Origin: Piper betle | Lineage: Eukaryota; Streptophyta; Magnoliopsida; Piperales; Piperaceae | Direction of reading: 5' to 3' | NCBI GenBank assembly: GCA_033002965.1 | Contig: JAURVB010001733.1 | Location: forward strand, 51,387-115,386 | Length of the DNA stretch: 64,000 nucleotides | Part shown: one piece after another, positions 23,464 through 35,843 of the stretch | How the letters are laid out: every line of letters begins with the position of its first letter | Position numbering within the stretch: the first letter of the stretch is position 1 | Notes under the pieces: model-generated | What the model was told of the DNA's origin: nothing | The model's input: only the letters and a program-made list of their open reading frames with translations | Database searches by the model: none | Program-made: the position numbers and the translations under genes

Positions 23464-24660
23464 TGATGTTAAATCAGTATTAATAAAACCACTAACTACA
23501 TAATCCAAATGTTTCAACACTACTACCCCTCTAAATGAGGATTTTCTAGAAAAATTAACCAAGAAGCTAGGATCTCTTAAAATATATGATTCAATTAAAG
23601 CTATTAATGAAGAATCAGTTGTAAAAGAAATACTAATCAATTTCATGATGACAGGTTGGTAGTTGCTAAACCTCCAGTTAATCAAACCCTTCAAACTGGT
23701 AAACATTATTATACTAGGCCAACACCACCTTCTATATTATTCGAAGAAAATGCTATAAACTCACCACTATCTTATGGTAGTAAGTCCATTTATGAATGAA
23801 ATATTGATGGGAAATCTGAATATCAAATAATTACTATGATGCTAATGTATTCCACTATATGCCAAACCACTAAAAATATTGATCTACAAATTGCAGAATT
23901 CATTACTGCTAGATTTTTTGGACAATTAAAGGTTGGTGGGATCATTACATTACCCCCTTACATAAGGCTAAAATCTTTAGTGCAGCTAAAATTGAATTAA
24001 ATACACGACAACCACGTGAGGATGTTGTATATACCTTAAGTACCACAATCTTACATTATTTTTTGGACGACACCCATGCTTTAAAAAAAGAAGTCAAGAA
24101 CTCATCATGAATCTAAAATGTCCATCCTTGACTTATTTTAGATGGTATAAAGATACTTTCATATTCCTATTATATTAAAGAGATGATTGTCTTTTAGATT
24201 TAGGGAAAAAAGTTTTCTGGTTGGATTACTGCCACTCTCTGCTAAAGGAGTAAGAAATTGACTCCGTAGTCAATACAATGGAATCATTCCTTATACTACT
24301 TTTACCTTTGGAAAATTATTTAATGATGTTGTTCCTGAAGGATTATCCTTCTGTAATGATTTAACCCTTAAAAATCAACTAAATAAACATCTTATAGGTA
24401 AAAAAGAGTTGGGACAATTTTGTAATTAACTTGGTAGTTTTCGTAATCCCATTCCTACTACCTCTACCCAACCAAATATAAAACCTTTTTTAAGAGGGAA
24501 AGGAAGGTTTAAAACCAAAGCTACTCAAAAGGCAAAACTCCCACAAAAAATCTAAAACTTACCAAAGGAAAATTATTAAATCTAGTTGAAAACCATTAGT
24601 TTGTTGGACTTGCAGAAAAAAAGGATCATACTAGAAACCATTGTAAGGTACCAAAGGAAA
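23464..24660 (+). pseudogene. Pararetrovirus coat-protein region with damaged zinc knuckle
   Basis: Similar to the region 62.56-63.7 kb in fragment 2 (shared SKSIYE, YSTICxTT and QIAE stretches). Near 24600 a CWTCRKK stretch followed in another frame by RNHCK marks a CCHC knuckle broken by a shift. In caulimovirids this part encloses and binds the genome. Several stops are visible, and no functional product is possible. Confidence 0.65.
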
Positions 24661-25129
24661 ATAAGTATTTTACCCAATCTAATGATGAAAAACAAAGACT
24701 TTTAGATTTATTATCTAATGATGATACTGATCAAGAATGTCATTTTGATCATTATAAGGCTATAATGAATAGCAATGGATTCCAGTATTAATGTGATCAC
24801 GGCCCAAAAATTGATCCTTCTGGACTTAATAGACTTTGTCTGAGATAAAGATCAACACAGAAAAATGATAGAAAAAGCTTTAGAAGCTAGTAAACAAAAG
24901 AAACCTAAACATGAAATTGAATCCACAGTAGTAACTCCTGCATATACTATGACAAAAGCATTACATAGAATGAAATAAGAAAAATCGTGGACAATACAAG
25001 ATTTAAGAACAGAGATTAATCAACTCAAAACTGAATTGGTACAATTAAAAAGATGAGTAGAAGTACTAGAATTAGGTAATTTAGAAAAATAAATAGAATT
25101 AAAAAATTTATAGAACTTGACAAATCTTA

Positions 25130-25609
25130 GGGGATTCTGAATTCCATATAGGAGTATCCTCTAAAAAAGATGAAAATACCAATGAATATCTAAGTATTAT
25201 TGAACAAACTATTTCGCAAAGATCTATGATAAATATACAAATAATTGTTAATCAAGAATTTACGTTAGAAACATTAGCCATAGTGGATAAAGGAGGAGCT
25301 GATAGAAATATAATGCATGAAGGATTAATTCCTACAAGATATTATGGAAAACCTACCCAAGCCTTGTCCACAACACATGATCGAAAGCTAAAGATAAAAT
25401 ACAAGTTATCTACTGCTATAGTATGTATCGAACAAGTTTCTATGTACATGACATTTATCTTGGTACAAGATACTAGTATGAAAGTCATTTTAGGATATCC
25501 CTGTACAACCCTAATTGAACCTTTTACAATAGATGATGGAAGGATTCATATAAATCTAAGAGGGAAAAATATAACATTTAAATTAGAATTCTCTAAAAGA
25601 AAACATTAA
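25130..25609 (+). pseudogene. Pararetrovirus aspartic protease region
   Basis: An open stretch of 127 codons (25226-25609). It contains VDKGGADRNIMHEGLIP, equivalent to the D-T/S-G-A active-site region of caulimovirid proteases, here with the motif altered to DKGGA. Further on lies VILGYPCTT, like the conserved ILG near the domain end. The altered active site and surrounding stops indicate loss of function. Confidence 0.7.
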
Positions 25610-25739
25610 TTTCCTCACTTAAAAAAATCTCTTATTAAAGTAGCTCATATTAATTTCTTAGAGAGGAAAAATAGATTCTTAATATTAAGAAGAATTTAGA
25701 AAAACCAGAAAATTAACAAAAGATTAGACTATTTAAAAA

Positions 25740-27125
25740 ATTATTTGAAGAAGAATTATATAATGGTCTCTCTTCTGCTTTCTGGGAAAGAAAAAACATG
25801 AGGTCTCCCTTCCACATGCAAAAACTTTCCATGAAAATCAAATTTCTACAAAAGCTAGACCTATTTAAATGAATAAAGAACTAGTAACTTATTATCAAAT
25901 TGAAATACAAGATCTATTAAAAAAAGAAGTTAATTAGATCCAGCAAGTCCCCTTGGTCATGTTCAACGTTCTATTCATACAAGGCATCAGGAATTGAACA
26001 AGGAGCCCCTAGGCTAGTTATGAATTAAAAACAGTTAAATAAAGTTCTCCAATGGATGATATATCATATCCCAAATAAAAAAAGACCTATTCAAAAGACG
26101 ATATGAAACAAAAATCTTTAGTAAATTTGATTTAAAATTAGGATTTTGACAAATTCAAATTGCAAAGAAGCATAGAAATAAAGCATCTTTTAACATTCCA
26201 CTTAGACAATTTGAATGGAACATTATGCCTTTCAGTTTAAAAAATGCCCCTTCTGAATTTGGAAAAATTATGAATGATATTTTCAGTCCTTATATCCGCT
26301 TAATGATTATTTGTATTGATGATGTGTTAATTTATAGCAATAGCATTGAACAACACTTCAAATACCTAGCACAATTTCATGAGATTGCTAAAATTAATGG
26401 CATTGTTTTATCAAAAAAGAAAATGAATTTAGTTCAAACAAAAATAATATATTTAGGGCATGATGTTGAAACAGGATATATCCCTCTAATTCAAAGAGTT
26501 GTCAAATTTTTTTAAATAAATGCCTTTATGAATTAAAGGATAAAAATAATTATAAAGATTTCTAGGAAGTTTGAATTGTCTCTAAATTTTATAAAGATTT
26601 TCCTAAAGATTGCAAATTATTGTGGCAAAGGTTAAAGAAAAACCATCCACCTTGGATTGATGCTCATACAAGAGCAATCCAAAATATAAAGCAAAAAATA
26701 AAATGTATTCCTTGCTTAAGTTTACCATATCCTAATACATTAAAGATTGTTGAAATGGATACATGTGAATTAGGATATGGAGGCATATTAAAGCAAAACA
26801 TTGATAATAAAGATAAAATAATTAGATACTATTCATGTTTATGGAAACCTACCCAACTGAAATATTTTACACTTAAGAAAGAAATGCTAAGTATCGTTAA
26901 TTACATCTTAAAGTTTCAAGATGATCTTCTGCACGAAATTTTTTTCTACGCACTGATTGTAAGGCTGTAAAATATACATTAGAAAAAGATGTAAAAAACT
27001 TAGTCTTTGAACATATCTTTGTACAGTAGTGGGCCTTACAAGATATTTTTTATTTTGACAATAAATATATCAAAGGAGAGTCCAGCTCTCTGTTCAATTT
27101 CTTAACTCATGAATTTTTATAGGGG
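25740..27125 (+). pseudogene. Pararetrovirus reverse transcriptase and RNase H region
   Basis: The open piece 26225-26515 carries MPFSLKNAPSEF and the catalytic CIDDVLIYS (usual Y/F-I-D-D). The open piece 26620-26970 covers the connection and the start of RNase H (ETLKIVEMDTCELGYGG-like; YFTLKKEMLSIV). The usual end, YIKGESSSLFNFLT, follows near 27070. Shifts and stops separate the pieces. In life the enzyme copies the RNA pregenome into DNA. Confidence 0.8.
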
Positions 27126-27290
27126 GTACAAGATATGAACAAAACTGGTATGAACAAAGACAAGTCTCCAATTTGCAAAAGTATCCTGATTAAGATATAT
27201 AATAAATGTAAGAAATACTATGAACCATATCCTGCTCCAGCGCCTGAGGCTTCTAAATATGACCTTTCTAATACCCACAGTCACATAAGT

Positions 27291-27922
27291 CATTTTCTAC
27301 CCCTAATGGTTCATAAAAGATTAGCCACTACATTGACCTTGGTATATGTTTTCTTTTCCATTAGATTAATGAAAACCATTTTGGACGCCGACTGCCTCTT
27401 CCACCTCCACCACAAGCTCACCATCACAAAGACACCTTTTTAATGGTGTATGTTTGTGGCCATGACTCCTAAGTCTTTTCCCTTGCCACTTTAGGTCCAC
27501 ACTCCCATCTTTCCCAACTGCTTTTCGCTCAACCTTTTGGAGCCTTGCTTTAGGGGCAGAAGTACTAGACATATTTCATGACTTGCAGATCCTAAAGTAA
27601 AGCATCACCGACAACAACATGCCAAAAATTTAATGGCAACTTGGCACCATATAATTTCACAATTTGTACGGGTTCATGTTGAAGGATGATGCCGAGGAGG
27701 TGAACATATTGGATGAGTTGAGCATTGGATGAGGTGAGATAGAGAGTGAGAAAGCAAGGATTGGTCAAATCAGCCTTGAAGTGAGCTTCCCGTTGGGGTT
27801 CTTCTACATAAGTTTTTTGGGAGGCCAATTGACGTGAATCCTTATTTCTTGAGCTATCTTTTTGATTAAAAGAGGCATGTGAAGTTTACCGGATCCAAAT
27901 TAGCCTAATAAATAGTATCTTC
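27291..27922. other. Unassigned DNA between the pararetrovirus and an LTR-like region
   Basis: No convincing gene. A 68-codon minus frame (27572-27366) and a 78-codon one (27828-27592) have no recognisable motifs. Around 27.83-27.91 kb a degraded stretch (TTTTTGATTAAAAGAGGC) resembles part of the TRIM LTR seen at 31.3 and 41.5 kb. Confidence 0.4.
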
Positions 27923-28070
27923 TGTAAAACCCGAACCTGTGGTTTCGGGCTTTTGGTATCTGTTTACCTGTGTTCGGGCTACTTCATGGTTGTGTGAACC
28001 GATTTGAAGTGTATGTGGAACATGGAGGGCTGGTCATACATGGTGTGTTATGGGTTATATGTGTTATTTA

Positions 28071-28196
28071 TTTTCCTAAGGTTAGGCTAGGGTCGTTGAC
28101 TTGTTTAGCTTGCATGGGTGGTTTTTAGGGTTTGGCATTGCATGCATGGGGAACTCAGATGTACTCCTTTGATTGTGATCATTTTTACTCTTGTTA
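28071..28196 (+). repeat. Direct repeat, copy 1 (126 bp)
   Basis: From TTTTCCTAAGGTTAG to CTCTTGTTA; differs from the copy at 30348-30473 at only a few positions. The two copies lie 2.28 kb apart in the same orientation, pointing to a duplication or two LTR copies. Confidence 0.9.
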
Positions 28197-30347
28197 AACC
28201 TCTTTGAATTTTTCAGTTTTTTTAGAGTTTTGAACTGATTTATTTATTTTCTGAACGGGCACAAACATGAACATATTTGCCCCTGTCTGAGTCCGATTAC
28301 CCATATACACCTCCTTCTCTTATTCTCGATGACTTGGTCCTAGCAGCTTCACAAGACGGGGAGGAGATAAGATGAAGATAAGAGGTTGATTCAGTCTATG
28401 TTGGGTGCAAGATTGCTAGAGGAAATTTGGTGAAGGAAGGAGGAAAAAGTTGAGGCAACTCTGATTCCTAGCCATGACACGTGGAACCGTGAGGGGAAGT
28501 AAGAGTTCGAAAACTCTATATAAACACACCGCTATGATGGAGAAATGGGGGCTCGTTTCATTGAAGAAAGAGAAGAAAGAAGAAGCAGAAAAGAAAAGAG
28601 GAAGAAGGGGAGGTGCCCCTTGCTGGAGTAGCACATTCGGCGACCCCCTAGTCCACTAGTGCATAGCTTGAAGTGTCCCCAACATCATCTGGCTGACCAC
28701 CACTATAGGAGAGCCTTGTCGTGGCCAGAGAAACAATCACGAAAGGGTTTTCGTTACTATTTTACAGGTTATTTCAATTGAAGTTTGGACCCTTCGCTCG
28801 ACCAACCCAGGCTGCCGCCAGCCACACCGCCGCTTCTAGTAGACTCTCCTCAACACCGCCGACACAAAATAGCCGAGATCCACTACTAGAGAAGGCTGAA
28901 TTCACCGGAACCTTGCCGTGAAGCACGCGATCAGAGGAGGAAATAGGTAAAAGAGGCCGACTTTGGAGCCTGCCACCGGCCAACCAACACCATTACAAAC
29001 CGAGCTGGATGACAAGATTGTAGTCTGAACATCCCTCTGTGAACCAGTGTCTTTCCACCCTGCCGGGGAAGCCCTCTGTCACTAGGAAATAGGCCAGAAA
29101 ACTCCTGCTAGAGCAACGAAGCAAAAAACAGCAACAAACAGTCAACTTTGAGTCCTCTGTCTGGCCATCCTAGGTCGTCTCTGGCCACATCAACAGTTCT
29201 ACTGGCCTCTAATTAGAGCTGGGAACAAACCCATCAGAGATCCATGACTAGAGAAGCCTGTCATCACCGGGAAACCACCCAAAAGAGCGTCGCCAGAGCA
29301 GCGTGATAGAAGCAAGCGGCCAACTTCTTGGATTTTGTCCCGCCGATCACCACCACCAAAGGACAAGAAGCCATTGTCAATAGGTCTCCCTTGTCTCCCG
29401 ATACAAACCCAAATCGAGCCCCTCTGCATTCGACTGCCACCATCGCCAGAAAACCTTGATAAAGGCTTGGCTAGAATCCAATTCCGCCAGAACTTTACAC
29501 CGCCACAGTCGCCAACCGCCGCCGTCACCGACCGTCATACCATCTCAAATCACCTCACCGGTTGTAGAAAAACAGTTTTGGGTGATTGCCACCAGCCTCA
29601 GCTGCCAGAAACGTTGTCACCAGAGCCACCATAACCGCCGTTGCACCACCACCTAAGCGGGTCTATTGGGCCCACTTAGTGGACTGAGTCCACTTGTTCT
29701 GCTATGTCTGTGACCACACCTGCTGCCCCACGATCTGATCAAATCCGAACTGACCCGGTCCTTGACCACGAAGCCAGACTATGTCTGTGACCTGGATTGG
29801 AGGTGGTGCACTGAACGCCACTCGTAGACCGGCACAAGCAGAGAGAAAAGCAAGCCCGTGCATGCCACCCGGACCTATCCAACATTTTTAGCTCTGAACC
29901 AACCCGAAATCATCTGGTTCAGTCTATTATTATTCCGAAAATCATTTGAAGGCTTTCTAGACCTTGGATCAAGGAAAGACTTGCTACCCCACCATTTTTG
30001 AAGATTTGAAGACAGAAAAGGGACAAACCAGGGCATTGGAGTTGAAGTTATTAAAGGCGGATCAATTCAAAAGGTAGCACAGTTCACTATTTTGTGTAAA
30101 GTGTAAAATCGGAGAAGAAATAGTGAGTTCATGGTTATCAAAACATCATGGACTGACTTAGGGATTCAAGTTGAACCTTAAGGAACCATGTAAAAAACTT
30201 GGGTGTTTATGCCTTGCAATCACATTTTATTCTTTTTACTCGCAAGATTTCTTTGCGCGACAAGGGTGCCTTTGGTCCTACCGAACCTATCTAACTCAAC
30301 ACGAAACAAGGACTAAACTGCGGGGGCAACAATCCCATGTCCGAACA

Positions 30348-30473
30348 TTTTCCTAAGGTTAGACTAGGGTCGTTGACTTGTTTAGCTTGTATGGGTGGTT
30401 TTTAGGGTTTGGCATTGCATGCATGGGGAATTCAGATGTATTCCTTTGATTGTGATCATTTTTACTCTTGTTA
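30348..30473 (+). repeat. Direct repeat, copy 2 (126 bp)
   Basis: Near-identical partner of 28071-28196, same length and orientation. Confidence 0.9.
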
Positions 30474-31091
30474 CACATTTAAATTTTTTCACATTTATAT
30501 AGTTTCGAACCGATTTGACCTTGATTCCCATTTATATAATCTTTTGGCTCTGTGTCAGTTTCTCGTTGGAGCATTTCAACAAGGTATGTAATATATGGGG
30601 TCCATTCCACTTGTTGTCCCAATAGCGATATGTCATTTTCAACATCCATCGGCATCCTTGAAAGCTTTGTTGCCACCACTTCCGCTGCTTTGGCAACTCT
30701 TTGATTGCTATGCCATCGTCGATGTCTAACCGGCATGGTCGACTATTGATCGCGCCACTCTTGGAAGTTTTCTGCTGTCGGAGCTCACTGGAATCTCGTT
30801 GGAAATTCTCTCCAAAGATTGATTTTCCACAGCAATCGTCTGACTTTTTGGCCATCTTCTGTTGCCTTTGATCCACCTTAGACCGTGTCACCGGTGTTGA
30901 TCAACTCCCCCCACCACCAGCTATTAACTATGTGTGACCATCACCAGCCATCATGCCTGGAGTTGCTGCTAGCATTGCCAAAAATGTCTAGTGATAATCT
31001 GACTTCCTGCCTTCATTTGAGATGTTTTTTGGCCAATCGCAGTCGTGCTGCCGATGACCACCAACTCCGTCACGTTTGTACTTCCTGATTT

Positions 31092-31249
31092 TGATAGGCA
31101 CCATCACCTGGGAGGCTGCCGATTGCCAGTGCCAACAACAGGATCATTTTCTAGTTGCACTTGTGTATCTTGATTGGCACCACCACTTGGGAGGCTACTG
31201 TTTGCCGGTACCAACAACAGGATCATTTTCTAGTTGCACTTGTGTATCT
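31092..31249 (+). repeat. Tandem duplication, 79-bp unit x2
   Basis: Units start TGATAGGCAC (31092) and TGATTGGCAC (31171), each ending TTGTGTATCT. A third unit begins (TGATCGGCA, 31250) but is cut by the TRIM insertion at 31260. Confidence 0.9.
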
Positions 31250-31259
31250 TGATCGGCAT

Positions 31260-31520
31260 TGTTGGGTTTATCCCACATCGGTCGTAGAGGGTGTTAGTGA
31301 CTTGTATATAGGTTAATGGGAAAGCCTTATTCCCTGACCTATCTTTTGGATTAAGAGAGGCCCATGACACCTATTGCAAGTTCCTTTTGGGGGCCTAAAG
31401 GGCCTAACAGTGGTATTAAAGCCCAAGTTTGCCTACGCCGATTGTGGTTGCTCCTTTATGGGTTCCACCTGATGATTTAAGGGGAGTTTGCTTGGTGGAT
31501 GTCATTGGGGAGTAGTATCA
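31260..31520 (+). mobile_element. TRIM retrotransposon, truncated (one LTR, PBS, internal)
   Basis: LTR 31260-31409 starts TGTTGGGTTTATCCC and ends CTAACA. It is followed by the primer site TGGTATTAAAGCC (31411-31423) and a short internal region to a GGGGAGTAG polypurine tract near 31510. The second LTR is missing, and copia LTR sequence begins at once. Same family as the elements at 41453, 42685 and about 57 kb. No coding capacity. Confidence 0.8.
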
Positions 31521-32971
31521 TCTTGTTCGGATTTTAATACAAAAACTCTAAAATTCCTTGATATGCTTTGACAAGTAACGAACAAGAATCAATAAATACA
31601 CAATAATTTAATGTGGAACCTCAAAATATAAGAGAAACCACAAACCATCCACTATTACCAATAATAAGTACACAAATCACTCTCACATTCTGCAATCCTG
31701 ACACACTCTCCAATTGAAAACAACTCACAATCTCTAACTGGGACACACTCCAAATTAAAACAACTCACAATCTCTAACTGGGAGACACTCCAATTAGGAA
31801 TAAGCACAATCTCTAACTAGGATATACATCCAACTAGGAATCTCATAATCCCCAATTAAAACAACACTCTCAATTGTGTACTCTTATCAATTCAGCTATG
31901 TATCTCACTTTACCTCACAATACAACTATATATATATAGAAAAAAGACTCGTACTCAAGACCTCATACAAACGAAGAGCCAAACACTAAATATTTCTCGT
32001 CTTTCACAATTCTACTCGAATTCTTCGTACCTCTGGAATTGAAGAGCCAACTCCAAACACTACCTCCTAGGCATTGGAATCCTCATCAATGAGTCTCTTC
32101 TCGTATTCCACAAATTCTCATCGAATTCTAGTATCTCTAGACTTCCCATGTGATTGAACATTTTCTCATGGGAAGTAATATCTCCAACAATTCTCCCCTT
32201 CTCGACCATGAGAAAGCTCTCTTATCTCCCCTAATTGGAACTTCTAGCACATCTCCCCCACCCTCTTGAGGAAAGAATTACAAGCTTTGCTTTTCGTCAT
32301 TTAGGATCAACTTTTCTTCAAACATCTTTACTAGCCCATCCACTCGGGTTTCAGAAAATGTCTCATTTTCATCTTTCAACTTGACATCCAACCTTTCTTC
32401 TATCATGAGTATGATCATTACCAAGAATCTTATTACAGACTTCCATTTCTACCTCAGTATGACCATCCCGTTGATGCCATACTTGCTTAGTAGACCCATC
32501 AAGAGTACTTCCACTCTTGACATATCGAACTACTGTCCGGTACAAGCTGCCACATTTTTCCCTTTTGCAATGATAAGTGGTCCCTTGGATAACTTCCATA
32601 CTCCTCTAGCAAATTGAGAACTATGGCCAATATCATCCAACATGCCCAAAGATAATATATTTTCCCTCAAGCTTGGAATGCCTCACATTTTTCAAAAATA
32701 ATTTGTGACCCAAACTAGTCACCATATGCACATCTCCTATGCCAACAACACGTGATGTGTCACCATTTCCCATCTTCACTAGTCCCAAATTTTTTGATTT
32801 ATAAGTAGTGAAGAGCTCTCTACATGATGTTGCATGAAAGGAAGCTCTAGAATCCACAATCCAACTTGAATTATCTGTCTTACGAAAGCACCCATCATTA
32901 CAAGAAGTAACAACTATCAAGTCATTTCCATAATCAATAGAATTGACATCTTTTCTTTTATCTTTGTTATT
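31521..32971 (-). mobile_element. Ty1/copia deletion derivative
   Basis: Minus strand. The 3' LTR is about 32189-31521, starting TGTTGGAGATATTAC after a purine tract (GAGAAGGGGAGAA, revcomp of 32191-32203). Upstream are the protease region (32920-32633, with SWIVDSRASFHAT; the usual D-S-G is D-S-R) and the GAG-pre-integrase region (32599-32369, QVWHQRDGHTEVEME). Integrase, RT and RNase H are absent, so a large internal deletion joins the pre-integrase region to the 3' end. The LTR carries a minisatellite of about 40 bp around 31690-31880 (AATCTCTAACTGGGA core). Confidence 0.75.
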
Positions 32972-33938
32972 ATAAAATAACTATCCCATAGTCTCGGACC
33001 GTTTCCCATAGCCACATTTATATCACAAGAGAATAATAAGGAAGTCCAACTTTATTATCGATTCACCATACCTAGGTTGGTAACAGAACCACCAACCACT
33101 CTTTTATTCTTCAGTCCAAAGCTGCTCACACTCGCGGAGGCAATTATGCATTAGTGATAAAACCACTAAGCTGCATAATTAAATAAAACAAGTCAATATA
33201 ATCCCTATTATCATTTCACCCATATTTTTTTATTATCGTTTCACAAGTCTTTTAGTAATTATCTCTGAGGTCATTCTGAGATTCGTAAAAAACGTCTCCC
33301 AGCTACATTCTGAGAATTAGAAATTGTCTACGCAGTTCATTCTGAGATTAGGTGGTCTCCTCAATCATTCTGAGATTAGTCATTGTCTCCCAGTTCATTC
33401 TGAGATTAAGATTAATGTGTCTCTTAGCTTCACTCTGAGATTAGATGGTCTCCCAGGTCATTACTGAAGATTAGTCATTGTCTTCCAGTTCATTCTGAGA
33501 TTAGAAATTGTCTCCCAGCTCATTCTGAGATTAGGTGGTCTCCCAAGTCATTTTGAGATTAGTCATTGTCTCCCAGTTCATTTTGAAATTAGTGCCGACA
33601 AAGGCTACCAATTTGGGAAAATACAACATTTCAAATAATTATAGTAGTTTGAGAAAATACAACATTTCAAATAATTATACGGACAATACAACATTCAAAA
33701 TAATTATATGAACACACATAGTAATTTTAAAGGTGCTGGTCCCGTCGTCAGACTGAGTCAATTCCTTGACCCCGATTGCGTTCCAGTGCATGGTGGTCAA
33801 ATCTGGGCTCAGGCCGATCAGGGCTGCCAACAAGGGAAAGTACAACATTTCAAATGATTATATAGAGCTCGATAGTTTGTAAGTGAACTCGCAGCTGTGA
33901 CCAACGATCCTAATCTGAACAAAAACATAAAATTAAAC
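32972..33938 (-). repeat. Long direct repeat, left copy (LTR-like, carries minisatellite)
   Basis: Aligns through its length with 37722-38791: a shared start (ATAAAATAACT, CCATAGTCT), the CTAGGTTGGTAACA segment, the minisatellite, the CCCCGATTGC segment and the AACGATCCTAATCTGAAC end. The pair brackets the minus-strand gypsy pol fragment, so LTR identity is the simplest reading. However, near 33020 the minus strand also reads a copia-zinc-knuckle-like KCGYGKR stretch that could continue into the copia protease frame. LTR versus duplicated retroelement block is unresolved. Confidence 0.7.
33250..33600. repeat. Minisatellite, 25-30 bp units (left array)
   Basis: About 12 imperfect units built on GTCTCCCAGTTCATTCTGAG followed by ATTAG and a variable 3-8 base spacer. 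Unit variants (GGTGG, TCATTG, AAATTG spacers) alternate in higher-order fashion. Confidence 0.9.
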
Positions 33939-35661
33939 ATAAGTATAATTTTATTCGAGTAGGAATGCATGCAGCTATATGCCTAATATATATATTAAAA
34001 TTTTGACAACATAACATGTAACAATTCAAAAATATTAAATATTAAATTCTCAACAAATCTGGTGAGATAATTAATTATTCATGTGATATAATCATTTAAG
34101 TCCTACTTTACATTTTAAATTAATTATCTAAATCATAATTAATACCTAACAATTGATAAAATAATTATTACTAATAAACAAGTATTTAATTTTTCTTTGC
34201 GATGATAATTACTTAACCCCGATCTTGATGATTTAGTTTACAGTTATAATTTTTAATCACTACTATTATTTATAGCAATTTAATTAATTAAGTTGTTCAA
34301 TTAAATTATTTAAAATAATTTGTATTATTCAAAAATATTATTAATACAATTATTTTAAATTATTCGACTCAATAAAGTTTTGAACTTTATTTATTTTCAT
34401 TATTCTATTTAGGTTCGACGCTAGTGATTGCTACCCGACTATAGTTTAATAACCTATTAAAATAATTATTTTTAAAGATTTATTACGTGTTCGTATTATT
34501 TTTAACTTAAGTCGGTATCGAGTCAACCCATATTTACAAAACTGCCACCCTTCTTCTTCTTCTTCTTCTTCTTCTTCCGTCACCATTCTTCTCTTCTCCA
34601 AAAACAGGTTCGTCCTTCTCCTCCAACCCTTATCTTGGCACCCAATTGAACCACCATCTAAACATCCCAACAAAGCATCAACAACAAGATAAAATCAGCA
34701 AGCGAGGAAGCCTCATGTGCGTGTTTTACAGCAGCGATCCAAGACGCCGTCCCGCACCAAACTAGGCATGTTCCTCTTCTCCCTGCCTCAAGACCCCTCC
34801 TTTCTTGCACCTTGCTCCAATTGAGAAGTTCCACGACCTTAGGTTGGCATCAAAACAGGCAAGATTGGCCACTTTTGGACGTTGCATGGAGTATGGTCGT
34901 TCTCCTCACTTCTGCACTTCGTCACCATGAATTCCGGCGAGAAGGTCATCCATTGTGGACTGTTCCGGCGGCCTGAACTACTGTGAAGAAACCCATGATG
35001 CTGTTGATGAAGCACAACTGGTGTCTACCCCTCTGAACGTCCATTACAGCACCTATTGCAGCAGAACGTCGCACGTCCATCACCCTTACTCCGCCTCACG
35101 CTGCAATTCGCACACGGAAACTAGGGACATGGCGAGCCCTCCCTTCGACCTAGCAGCAAGAGAGGTCGTCGGGGTTGTGAGGGCTGCCTTGAAATTGTTC
35201 TTACGATAGCCCATCTTGCCAAAATTTCAGACTACTCAGCCATGGACGTGATTCCAGTTTCCAGTTTAGTTCTTGTTGTTTATTTTTGATTTCAGACTTT
35301 ATTTCTCATGTTTATCAAGCTTAGTATCAATTAAAAGACATATGAATGCATGAAATTTAAGAATAGGGAGATAAGAAGGATACCCAAGCAAGGAAGAAGC
35401 CCCGGTAAGGAAGAGGAGAACTAGGTGGCTAAGGTGAGGAAGACGCCCCTTACACCAAAAATGACGTCCTCTTTCAAATTTATAAAAATGAAAATGACGG
35501 TTAGGGTATGTGAAAACACCTGCATTTCACTTAACCGGGTAAATAATAAAATGGGTAATAATTAACCGGGTAGAATTAACCGGGTATTGAATATAACATG
35601 TTCGATCCTTCCCGAACTGCGTGTCGTGTCCTTTTTTTTTCCACGATCTTTACAATCTCCC
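33939..35661 (-). repeat. Probable remainder of the 3' LTR of the minus-strand gypsy element
   Basis: On the minus strand TGTAAAGATCGTGG begins at about 35661, directly after an AAGTTGGGGAGA purine tract and downstream of integrase, as a 3' LTR should. The body is AT-rich (33.9-34.5 kb), then C/T-rich with a (TTC)n run (34551-34577) and a GC-rich part to 35.2 kb; short AACCGGGTA repeats lie at 35.53-35.59 kb. No gene seen. Confidence 0.55.
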
Positions 35662-35843
35662 CAACTTGGAAATATTTCGTCCCCGAAATATCATAACAGG
35701 CAACAGAACAATTATGATTAATTTTATTTATTTCTTCGAGATCAGTTCATGCTACTACAAATATAAAACTCCTATGCCACAAATAGGCTAGGGTATTTCC
35801 TTGCCATTTCTTGTTCAGTCTCCCATGTAGCTTCCTCTGACGC

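Larger units (their letters stand above)
23464..27290 (+). mobile_element. Endogenous pararetrovirus (Caulimoviridae-like) fragment 1
   Basis: AT-rich viral-type sequence whose broken frames run in the caulimovirid order coat protein, zinc knuckle, aspartic protease, reverse transcriptase, RNase H. No LTRs belong to it and no integrase is present, which fits a pararetrovirus rather than a retrotransposon. Motifs and the single-polyprotein order suggest a florendovirus- or petuvirus-like lineage; the genus is inference. Many stops and shifts show it is an old inactive copy. The left end coincides with the gypsy 3' LTR, so upstream regions are missing here. Fragment 2 at 61.5-64 kb overlaps it in the coat region. 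Confidence 0.8.
27923..31091 (+). repeat. Degenerate LTR-like retroelement DNA
   Basis: Begins TGTAAAACCCGAACC, like the gypsy LTR start at 21955. It contains a GC-rich, Pro/Ser/Thr-coding-looking segment (28.6-29.8 kb), as the LTR at 14.6-15.3 kb does. No PBS, gag or pol follows, so it is probably a solo or broken LTR of a related gypsy family; its right boundary is uncertain. Frames of 99-119 codons here lack motifs and are not called as genes. Confidence 0.45.

Noticed and set aside
30532..30891. 119-codon minus-strand frame
   Set aside because: No recognisable domain, no paralogue in the window, located in degenerate retroelement-like DNA.
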